From Oscillospiraceae bacterium (GTDB lineage: Bacteria; Bacillota; Clostridia; Oscillospirales; Oscillospiraceae): a stretch of DNA of 64,000 nt. Both the position numbers and the translations under genes were made by a program. Location: NCBI GenBank assembly GCA_015068035.1, contig SVLI01000005.1, positions 94,952-158,951 of the forward strand, read 5' to 3'. This document shows positions 16,109-22,675 of this stretch, piece by piece. Position 1 is the first letter of the stretch. The number at the start of each line of letters is the position of its first letter. The notes under the pieces are model-generated. The model made no database searches and was not told where the DNA came from. It worked only from the letters and a program-made list of their open reading frames with translations.

Positions 16109-16135
16109 GTGTATTTGATGTGTGTTGAGGTGTCT

Positions 16136-17197
16136 ATGACGAAACGGAAAAAAGAGAAAAGGGCCGTGCATTACAGCTATCGCTTCGCCATTCTGGCGGC
16201 GGCCTTTGTGCTGGTGTTTTTGGGCTCGTTTGTCGTCGGGCGCTATGCGGTGTCGCCCGGCAGCCTGCTGAAGATTCTGATCTCGCGGCTCATGGAGCTT
16301 GTCAGCTTCGGAAAATGGTCATTGGTGCAGACCTGGACGCAGCGCGAGGAGCTGGTTGTGCTGTCCATCCGCTTCCCGCGGATCGTATGCGCTGCGCTGG
16401 TGGGCGCGGCGCTCTCCGCAGCGGGCGTGTCCTATCAGGGCATGTTCAAAAACCCGATGGTGTCGCCCGACCTGATGGGCGCTTCGACCGGCGCGGGCTT
16501 CGGCGCAGCGCTTGCGATCCTGCTCTCGCTGGGCTATCTGGGCATCACGGTCAGCGCCTTCGCGTTCGGCCTCGTTGCCGTTTTGCTTGCCTATTGCGTC
16601 AGCCGCTTCAGCCGGTTCAAGGCCTCGATGGCGCTCATCCTTGCGGGCGTGATGATCTCCTCGCTGTTTTCCGCCTGCACTTCCTTTGTCAAGCTGGTTG
16701 CGGACACAACGGAGCAGCTGCCCGCCATCACCTATTGGCTCATGGGCTCGCTCAGTTCCGTGAAGATGGTCGACCTGAAGTTCGCCTTCTGGCCGATTCT
16801 GGTCGGTGCCGTGCCCCTCGTGCTGCTGCGCTGGCGCATGAATCTGCTCACGCTCAGCGAGGCCGAGGCCCGCAGCATGGGCATCCACACCGGAAGGCTT
16901 CGCCTTGTTGTCATCCTCTGCGCGACGCTGATGACCTCGGCAAGCGTGGCTGTCAGCGGCATGATCGGCTGGGTCGGGCTTGTGATTCCGCATTTTTGCC
17001 GCATGATCTTCGGCTATGACTATCGCCGCCTCATCCCGGCGTCCCTGCTTATGGGCGGCACTTTCCTGATGATCGTGGACGATATCGCCCGAAACATCGC
17101 AGCAAGCGAAATTCCCCTCGGCATTCTGACCTCTTTCGTTGGCGCGCCGGTGTTTATCTATTTGATTTTGCGGGGAGGTTTGGCCAGTGAGGATTGA
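16136..17197 (+). CDS. FecCD-family ABC transporter permease
   Basis: 353 residues from the ATG at 16136. About nine to ten hydrophobic segments, the usual FecCD/BtuC topology, are present. Family blocks include RFPRIVCAALVGAALSAAGV, GMFKNPMVSPDLMGASTGAG, GWVGLVIPHFCRM and a C-terminal GAPVFIYLILRGG. It would form the homodimeric membrane channel of a type II importer for iron-siderophore, cobalamin, haem or molybdate/tungstate-like ligands. It follows the attenuated leader directly, and its last codons overlap the ATPase start. The ribosome binding site (GTTGAGGTG) is modest. Ligand unassigned; the methyltransferase and NTPase downstream are unusual partners. Confidence 0.9.
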   Translation: MTKRKKEKRAVHYSYRFAILAAAFVLVFLGSFVVGRYAVSPGSLLKILISRLMELVSFGKWSLVQTWTQREELVVLSIRFPRIVCAALVGAALSAAGVSYQGMFKNPMVSPDLMGASTGAGFGAALAILLSLGYLGITVSAFAFGLVAVLLAYCVSRFSRFKASMALILAGVMISSLFSACTSFVKLVADTTEQLPAITYWLMGSLSSVKMVDLKFAFWPILVGAVPLVLLRWRMNLLTLSEAEARSMGIHTGRLRLVVILCATLMTSASVAVSGMIGWVGLVIPHFCRMIFGYDYRRLIPASLLMGGTFLMIVDDIARNIAASEIPLGILTSFVGAPVFIYLILRGGLASED

Positions 17198-17969
17198 AGT
17201 AAAGGATCTGCGCTTTTCTTACGGCGGCGCCGAGGTGCTGCACGGGATAAGCTTTGCCGCCGGTGCAGGTGATGTTGTGGCGGTGCTGGGTCCCAACGGC
17301 GTGGGAAAAAGCACGCTGTTTCGCTGCCTGCTGGGCTTTCTCCGCCCCCGCAGCGGCGAGATCCTGCTGGAAGGAAAAAACATTCGCAGCATGGACCATC
17401 AGGAGCTTGCGCGGCAGATCGCCTATATCCCCCAAAGCGCCGCGCCCGCGTTCAACTACACGGTGCTCGACAGCGTGCTCATGGGCATGACGAGTCAGAT
17501 CGGCGTGTTTTCCTCCCCGACGGCGGCGCATCGGGAAAAGGCGATGGAGGCGCTGGAAAGCCTCGGCATTGCGCATCTGGCAAATCGCGGCTGCGGCAGG
17601 ATCAGCGGCGGCGAGAAGCAGATGATGCTTTTGGCGCGTGCGCTTGTGCAGGACGCGAAAATTCTCATCATGGACGAGCCCACCGCAAGCCTCGATTACG
17701 GCAACAGCTTCCGCGTGATGCGGCGGATTGAAACGCTGGGCGAGGCGGGCTACACCGTCATCTTCTCCACGCACGAGCCCAATCAGGCCTTCCGCTACGC
17801 AAGCCGCGTTTTGGCGCTGCGAGACGGCCGCCTTCTGGCCGACGGCCGCCCGGCAGAGGTGCTCCATGAGGACACCCTCTCCGCGCTCTATGGCATCGGT
17901 GTTGCCGTGCGATGCGCGGAGGTGGACGGCATGAATTACAGTATTTCCATTCCGAAAGGAGAAAAATAA
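17187..17969 (+). CDS. FecE-type ABC transporter ATP-binding protein
   Basis: 260 residues, GTG start at 17187 overlapping the permease by 11 bases with GGGGAGG upstream. All ATPase motifs are present: Walker A GPNGVGKST (residues ~36-44), Q-loop in IPQSAAPAFNYT, signature ISGGEKQMMLLARAL, Walker B ILIMDEPTASLD and the H-loop STHEPN. The SAAPAF.YTVLDSVLMG block is typical of iron-complex and BtuD-type importers. It powers uptake through the preceding permease at the cytoplasmic face of the membrane. Confidence 0.92.
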   Translation: MRIEVKDLRFSYGGAEVLHGISFAAGAGDVVAVLGPNGVGKSTLFRCLLGFLRPRSGEILLEGKNIRSMDHQELARQIAYIPQSAAPAFNYTVLDSVLMGMTSQIGVFSSPTAAHREKAMEALESLGIAHLANRGCGRISGGEKQMMLLARALVQDAKILIMDEPTASLDYGNSFRVMRRIETLGEAGYTVIFSTHEPNQAFRYASRVLALRDGRLLADGRPAEVLHEDTLSALYGIGVAVRCAEVDGMNYSISIPKGEK

Positions 17970-17970
17970 A

Positions 17971-19137
17971 ATGAAAAAAATCATCAGTCTGTTGTTGGCA
18001 CTGCTGCTTGTGTTCGGGCTTCTGTCCGGCTGCGCGGGGAACAGTCCGGAAAGCGGAAAAAACGGGGAAGACTCCAAGCCCAATGCCGGCTCTGACGCCG
18101 GGCAGACCGGGGAAGAGAACGGCTCCGGCGCGCAGCAGTCCGGGGAAGCGGAAACCGTCATTTTCACCGACTCCGTCGGGCGCGAGGTGGAGCTTCCCGC
18201 AAACATCACGCGCATCGCGCCCTCCGGCTCCGTGGCCACGATGTTTTTGGCGGCCATCGCGCCGGAATATCTGGTCTGCGTCGGCAGCACGCAGGAGGAA
18301 GCGCAGCGCGGTTATATGGATGAGCGCCTGTTTGACCTGCCGGTGACAGGGCAGCTCTACGGCGGCAAGAGCACGCTCAATCTGGAAGAGCTGCTCAGTT
18401 GCGACCCGCAGGTGATCATCGACCTCGGTGATGTCAAGGGCGATGTGAAGGGCGATATGGACGCGCTGCAGGAGCAGACGGGCATCCCTTGCGTGTTCAT
18501 CGAAGCGGATCTGACGCATATGGCGCAGGCCTTCCGCATGCTCGGTGAACTGCTGGACGAAAAGGAAGCGCGCGCGGAAGAGCTTGCCGCTTTCCTGGAC
18601 CGGACGCTCGCCATGGCGGAGGAAAATTCCGCCAAAATCCCCGAGAGTGAGCGCATCAGCGTGATGCTCACCGCCGGCAGCGCGGGCCTCGGCACGGACG
18701 CCGCCGGAAGTGTGCAGGCGCAGGTGCTGGACATCGTCGGCGCGGAAAACGCCATCGTGCTGGGCGACACCGTCAACAAAAGCGGCGGCAACGAGATCAA
18801 CATGGAGCAGCTGTATCTGTTTGACCCGGATGTGATATTGTTCATGCCCAACAGCATCTATGGCGAGGTCGGCAGCGACGTGCAGTGGCAGGAGCTGGAG
18901 GCCGTTCAGGCCGGGCGCTATTACGAGGTGCCGAGCCTGCCCTATAACTGGATGAGCAACCCGCCGTCCATGAACATGGTGCTCGGAATCTGGTGGCTGG
19001 GCAACCTGCTCTATCCCGAGGTGTACGACTATGACATGGCGGAGATCGCGCAGGAGATTTTTGAGCTGTTCTGGAACTGTACGCTCACGGAGGCGCAGCT
19101 GAGCTCGCTGCTGGAGAATTCCAGCCTGAAACAGTAA
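17971..19137 (+). CDS. Periplasmic-type metal/cofactor-binding lipoprotein (FecB-like)
   Basis: 388 residues. A lipoprotein signal peptide ends in the lipobox LSGC (Cys ~23), then an acidic and Ser/Gly-rich linker to residue ~60. The binding domain starts with the FTDSVGREVELPANITRIA strand typical of type III solute-binding proteins, followed by the two-lobe fold with a long central helix. The segment YNWMSNPPSMNMVLGIWWLG is like those seen in the cobalamin/molybdate/DUF-type subset rather than classical ferrichrome binders. The start codon follows the ATPase stop by one base, with AAGGAG in the preceding gene. It is anchored outside the cell membrane and delivers ligand to the permease. Confidence 0.88.
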   Translation: MKKIISLLLALLLVFGLLSGCAGNSPESGKNGEDSKPNAGSDAGQTGEENGSGAQQSGEAETVIFTDSVGREVELPANITRIAPSGSVATMFLAAIAPEYLVCVGSTQEEAQRGYMDERLFDLPVTGQLYGGKSTLNLEELLSCDPQVIIDLGDVKGDVKGDMDALQEQTGIPCVFIEADLTHMAQAFRMLGELLDEKEARAEELAAFLDRTLAMAEENSAKIPESERISVMLTAGSAGLGTDAAGSVQAQVLDIVGAENAIVLGDTVNKSGGNEINMEQLYLFDPDVILFMPNSIYGEVGSDVQWQELEAVQAGRYYEVPSLPYNWMSNPPSMNMVLGIWWLGNLLYPEVYDYDMAEIAQEIFELFWNCTLTEAQLSSLLENSSLKQ

Positions 19138-19149
19138 AATATGTAAGCA

Positions 19150-19193
19150 ACTTCCTTCCGGCCTTTGACAAGTGGGTCGGAAGGAAGTATTAT
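19150..19193 (+). promoter_or_regulatory. Internal promoter nested in an inverted repeat
   Basis: TTGACA (19165-19170), 17-base spacer, TATTAT (19188-19193). A perfect 11-base inverted repeat ACTTCCTTCCG / CGGAAGGAAGT (19150-19160, 19178-19188) embraces the -35 box and covers the spacer. It looks like an operator, or an upstream hairpin without a T-run, so it is not a convincing terminator. Confidence 0.7.
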
Positions 19194-19245
19194 ATATATC
19201 GAAAAATCCCCGCCCGGACAGGCGAGACGGGAGAAACGGTATCGT

Positions 19246-19968
19246 ATGTTTTTTGAATGGAACGAACAGATCCTGCAATGGCTTTTGGATGCTTCGGACT
19301 ATACGGGCTATAACAAAAAGCTGGCAGCCATGCTGCGCAGGTATATCACCCCGGGCGGCACGCTCTGTGACATGGGCTGCGGCATGGCGCTGGTGGATTT
19401 TGAACTTGCGCCCCTGGTGCGCGAGCTTACCTGCGTGGACATCAGCCCCTTCGCCATCTCCTTTGTGGAGGCCCAGGCGCGCCGCCGCGGGCTGGATTCG
19501 CTGCGCGCGCTGTGCTGCGACGGGATGCAGGCATCTGGAGAGTGGGACACCGTTATGGCGCTGTTCCACGGCACGGTGGAGCTGATTTGTGAGGGCTATC
19601 TGCGTCGCGCGAAAAAGCAGTTCATCCTCGTCACCCACGCCGAGTCCGAGGGGCAGACCGGGCCGGAGGGCTACCGTGTGCGCAAGTGTGACGATGTGAA
19701 AAGCACCGCCGCGTGGCTGGAGTCCAAGGGTCTGCGCTACGAGCTGGAGCGCGGCTCGCTGGAATTCGGGCAGCCGCACCGCAGCTTTGCCGACGCGCTG
19801 GAGTACACCCGCGCGTTCAGCCGTAAGGCGCCGGAGGAACTGCTCGAGGCACATGTGCGCAGCAAAATCACGCAGACGGGGCGCGCGGATTTCCCGCTTT
19901 ATACGCCGAAAACGCGCGATTTTGGCATTTTTGTCATTCGGAGAGAGGATAATGCAGACTTCTTTTAA
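19246..19968 (+). CDS. Class I SAM-dependent methyltransferase
   Basis: 240 residues from the ATG at 19246. The SAM-binding motif I CDMGCGMALVDFEL lies at residues ~44-57, with the acidic motif II end in LTCVDISPFAI and a VMALFHGT motif IV. The C-terminal third (residues ~150-240) is specific and unassigned. In this family it could methylate a cofactor, a metallophore or a small molecule. Its position behind a metal-complex importer and its 17-base overlap with the NTPase-Nudix gene suggest a role in handling the imported ligand. Transcribed from its own promoter, and possibly also from the leader promoter. Confidence 0.8.
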   Translation: MFFEWNEQILQWLLDASDYTGYNKKLAAMLRRYITPGGTLCDMGCGMALVDFELAPLVRELTCVDISPFAISFVEAQARRRGLDSLRALCCDGMQASGEWDTVMALFHGTVELICEGYLRRAKKQFILVTHAESEGQTGPEGYRVRKCDDVKSTAAWLESKGLRYELERGSLEFGQPHRSFADALEYTRAFSRKAPEELLEAHVRSKITQTGRADFPLYTPKTRDFGIFVIRREDNADFF

Positions 19969-20917
19969 GCGACGCGATCCCAAAATCCATATTTTTCTCA
20001 CGGGCGGCATTCAGGTGGGCAAGTCCACCATGCTGCGCCGCCTGCTGGCGGAGTTTCCTGCCGTGCCCTTTTCGGGCTTTCGAACCGTCACCGGTCCGGG
20101 ACCCGAGGGCGCCATCGGCGCTGTGTATCTCGTGCCCGCGGATGGGGAAATCCTGTTCCGGCCGGAGCGCAAGGTGGGCGTGCGCTGGGGCTATGCGCGC
20201 GGGATGGACGCCTTTCCTGAGGTTTTTGACGAGTTCGGAACGGCTTGCGTGGAGGCTCCCGGCAGGCTGATTCTCATGGACGAGATCGGCTGCATGGAGC
20301 GCGAAGCCCCGCGCTTTGCGGAGGCTGTGCTGCGTCGGCTGGACGGGGAAACGCCCATCCTCGGCGTTTTGCAGGGGCGCGCGGATTCTCCGCTTGCCGA
20401 GGCCATCCGTAAGCACGAAAAAGTGCTGCTCGCGGAGGTGACGCCGGAAAACCGCGAGGAAGTTTTCTTGCAGCTTCTGCGCAAAATGCGCTGGCAGATG
20501 AAGCGCTTTGTTGATTCCGCGGGCGCTGTTGTGTTCCGTGAGCACGAGGGGAAAACGCAGGCGCTGATGATTTACTCCAACCATAAAAGCTGGGGCTTCC
20601 CGAAAGGCCATCTCGAGCGCGGGGAGGACCCCGCCGCCGCCGCGCGGCGTGAGGTTTTTGAGGAGACCGGCATCCGGATCGAGCTGCTGTCCGACCGCGG
20701 CTTCGCCGCCGAAGCGGCGCTTTTGCGCGAGTCGCGCAAGATCCACTATTTCCCGGCCCTCGTGCGCAGCGGAGCGCTCAGCCCCCAGCCGGGCGAGGTG
20801 CGCGCCGCGGAGTGGCAGGATGCGCAGTGCGTGAAGGAGCTTTTGTATTTCCGCGAGGATGTCGAGCCCTTTGAATGGGCGCTGCAGCAGTATCGGGCGC
20901 GGCAGGGGAAAGGCTGA
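19952..20917 (+). CDS. THEP1-type NTPase fused to a Nudix hydrolase
   Basis: 321 residues. Residues 1-~175 match the nucleoside-triphosphatase THEP1 (DUF265) family: P-loop FLTGGIQVGKST, then RLILMDEIGCMERE as Walker B with the family's conserved DEIG, and LGVLQGRADSPL. Residues ~185-321 are a complete Nudix domain with the box GHLERGEDPAAAARREVFEE followed by TGI, and the substrate-side GAVVFRE start. THEP1 hydrolyses NTPs; Nudix enzymes cleave nucleoside diphosphates linked to another group. The joining of the two in one chain is uncommon. Start ATG at 19952 overlaps the methyltransferase by 17 bases (GGAGAGAGGAT upstream). Confidence 0.85.
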   Translation: MQTSFKRRDPKIHIFLTGGIQVGKSTMLRRLLAEFPAVPFSGFRTVTGPGPEGAIGAVYLVPADGEILFRPERKVGVRWGYARGMDAFPEVFDEFGTACVEAPGRLILMDEIGCMEREAPRFAEAVLRRLDGETPILGVLQGRADSPLAEAIRKHEKVLLAEVTPENREEVFLQLLRKMRWQMKRFVDSAGAVVFREHEGKTQALMIYSNHKSWGFPKGHLERGEDPAAAARREVFEETGIRIELLSDRGFAAEAALLRESRKIHYFPALVRSGALSPQPGEVRAAEWQDAQCVKELLYFREDVEPFEWALQQYRARQGKG

Positions 20918-21039
20918 GGCCTGCCCGCTGCCTGCGCGGCGTCACCCCCCCGCGGGCGAGAACCGGCCGCGACAGGACACGCGCGCTTCCGGGCGCGAAA
21001 CGCTTGTATCGGTTTCGCCATCCGCCTTGCAAACAGAAC

Positions 21040-21086
21040 AAAAAAGATAAAAAAGTCCCCGTCCGCTTGAATGCGGACGGGGACTT
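21040..21086 (-). terminator. Terminator of the ZIP transporter gene
   Basis: A 14-bp perfect stem (arm AAGTCCCCGTCCGC) with a six-base loop. On the minus strand it is followed by TTTTTATCTTTTTT, and on the plus strand by a weak CGTTTTC. It separates two convergent genes. Confidence 0.85.
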
Positions 21087-21182
21087 CGTTTTCGGCGCAT
21101 TTGCGCGGGGTAAAGTCTTCCGCTCCGTTTCGGAGAGAAGCCGCGCAGGAAAAGTGCTATTTGTTCTTTTTGCCGGACAGAA

Positions 21183-22016
21183 TCACAGATAAATGATCAT
21201 CACGCCCACCAGAATTCCGATGAGAGTGGCCAGCGCGGGCAGCTTGGAGCGCCACATCAGGATGGATTCGGGCAGCAGCTCGCCGAACACGACGTACAGC
21301 ATCGCGCCGCTGGCAAAGCCCAGCGCGACGGAGAGCATCATCGGGTTGAGCGCGCCCAGCAGATAGCCGAGCAGCGCACCCAAAATCGTCGGCGCACCGG
21401 ACAGCGCGGAGAGCAGCACGGCCTTGCCCTTGTGCATGCCGCCGCTGATGAGCGGCACGGAAACCGCCATGCCCTCCGGAATGTTGTGCAGACCGATCAC
21501 AACGGCCATCAGAAAGCCGCCGGAGAGCAGATCTCCCGGCTCAGATCCAACGTAGGCCGCGCCGATGACCATGCCCTCGGGCAGGTTGTGCAGCGCAATG
21601 GCGCAGGCCATCACGATGCCGGCCAGAAACAGAGACTGCCGGCTGTTTTTGTGCTCGACGAAATGGTCACTGTGGATCAGCTCGTCCAGATCATCCGCAG
21701 TTTTCGGGTGCTCCGGGTCGATGTGCTTGACCTCGTGGTTCGTGGCCTTATCAATCCAGGTGTTGAGGCCATAGATGGCCAGATACCCGACCAGCACCCA
21801 CAGAAACGCGAAATAAACGCTGTTTGCGCTGTCGATGGCTTCCGAGATCAGATCGAAGCACACAATGCTGAGCATGACGCCTCCCGCGAAGCTGAGCAGC
21901 AGGCTGACGGTTTTGCCGGAGTTGCGGTTGAGCACGGCGCCGATGCCGCCGCCGAGGCCGGTTCCGATCACGCCGGCGATTGCAGTTACCAAAGTGATGT
22001 AGAGAAACATGTTCAT
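21183..22016 (-). CDS. ZIP family divalent metal transporter (ZupT-like)
   Basis: 277 residues with about eight hydrophobic segments. Helices 4 and 5 carry the paired metal-binding motifs ALHNLPEGM and GLHNIPEGM that define the ZupT/GufA branch. A His- and Asp-rich cytoplasmic loop (KHIDPEHPKTADDLDELIHS) lies between helices 3 and 4. It should import zinc, iron or manganese by facilitated diffusion. Monocistronic, with its own promoter and terminator. Confidence 0.92.
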   Translation of the reverse strand: MNMFLYITLVTAIAGVIGTGLGGGIGAVLNRNSGKTVSLLLSFAGGVMLSIVCFDLISEAIDSANSVYFAFLWVLVGYLAIYGLNTWIDKATNHEVKHIDPEHPKTADDLDELIHSDHFVEHKNSRQSLFLAGIVMACAIALHNLPEGMVIGAAYVGSEPGDLLSGGFLMAVVIGLHNIPEGMAVSVPLISGGMHKGKAVLLSALSGAPTILGALLGYLLGALNPMMLSVALGFASGAMLYVVFGELLPESILMWRSKLPALATLIGILVGVMIIYL

Positions 22017-22075
22017 GGGCTTGACTCACCATTCTATGTATTGCCCGTTTTCGGGGCGGATTGATCGTATTCCTC

Positions 22076-22105
22076 ATTATACCCGCAGCAGACAGCATTC
22101 GTCAA
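22076..22105 (-). promoter_or_regulatory. Promoter of the ZIP transporter gene
   Basis: Minus strand TTGACG (22100-22105), 18-base spacer, TATAAT (22076-22081), 60 bp before the ATG. Confidence 0.75.
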
Positions 22106-22138
22106 CAAAAAAGCATCGGCAACAGGGGAAAACAAAGC

Positions 22139-22166
22139 CCGGCAGATTTCTTTCAAAATCTGCCGG
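22139..22166. other. Hairpin CCGGCAGATTT/AAATCTGCCGG in the 22.0-22.35 kb gap
   Basis: 11-bp stem with a six-base loop, followed by ACTTTTAC. Its orientation does not serve a neighbouring gene; it may be a remnant terminator. Confidence 0.5.
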
Positions 22167-22227
22167 ACTTTTACATAGCGGCACCATGCCGCGTGCGATG
22201 ATGGCTATGCCAAAATAAGCGGCTTGA

Positions 22228-22259
22228 ATAAAAAAACGACAGGTTAAAACCTGTCGTTT
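22228..22259 (-). terminator. Terminator-like hairpin reading leftward
   Basis: 12-bp stem AAACGACAGGTT / AACCTGTCGTTT (22234-22245, 22248-22259); on the minus strand it is followed by T7. It could end leftward transcription coming from blaR1. Confidence 0.6.
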
Positions 22260-22269
22260 CATGGCTAAA

Positions 22270-22299
22270 GATTGCTATTTTAACAAAAAAGGGGCAATC
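22270..22299 (+). repeat. Left copy of a 19-bp inverted repeat pair
   Basis: GATTGCTATTTTAACAAAA (22270-22288) is identical to the reverse complement of 25450-25468, and both copies are followed by a GCAATC that pairs back on the start. The right copy is the tRNA-Ser terminator. Confidence 0.65.
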
Positions 22300-22352
22300 G
22301 TTGATTTTTACTCAACTAAAAAAAGTATTGGAGTTGAAAACACTTCTACAGG

Positions 22353-22556
22353 ATGGCATGGATGATAAAAGAAAGATACAAACCCGGAATGCGGGTCAGG
22401 CTTTTGCGGATGAACGACACGCAGGCGCCTCCTGTCGGAACAGAGGGGACAGTGCGAGGGGTCGACGACATTGGATCTGTCATGGTTGCATGGGACAACG
22501 GTTGCGGTCTGAATGTTGTCCTTGATGAGGATGAGATCGAGATCATAGACAAATAA
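22353..22556 (+). CDS. DUF4314 domain small protein
   Basis: 67 residues (a second ATG at 22362 would give 64). The pattern GMRVRLLRMNDTQAPPVGTE then GTVRGVDDIGSVMVAWDNG, ending in an acidic DEDEIEIIDK, is the DUF4314 family, a small SH3-like barrel often found in conjugative elements and plasmids of Bacillota. Function unknown. It lies alone in lower-GC DNA, with no conjugation genes near it, so it may be a relic of an element. The upstream ribosome binding site (ACAGGATGG) is poor. Confidence 0.7.
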   Translation: MAWMIKERYKPGMRVRLLRMNDTQAPPVGTEGTVRGVDDIGSVMVAWDNGCGLNVVLDEDEIEIIDK

Positions 22557-22675
22557 GCAAAGCCCATCATGGGAAAAAGTGCAGAGCGGCGCCGGAACTG
22601 ATTTATCCGACGCCGCTTATTTCTATTTACTTTTCCTCTGAAGAGGCGCTGTCGTATTAAACGACAACATGAATA

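Noticed and set aside
17758..20010. Minus-strand open frame of about 750 codons across the ABC operon
   Set aside because: It crosses three genes with intact motifs on the plus strand and shows no family features.
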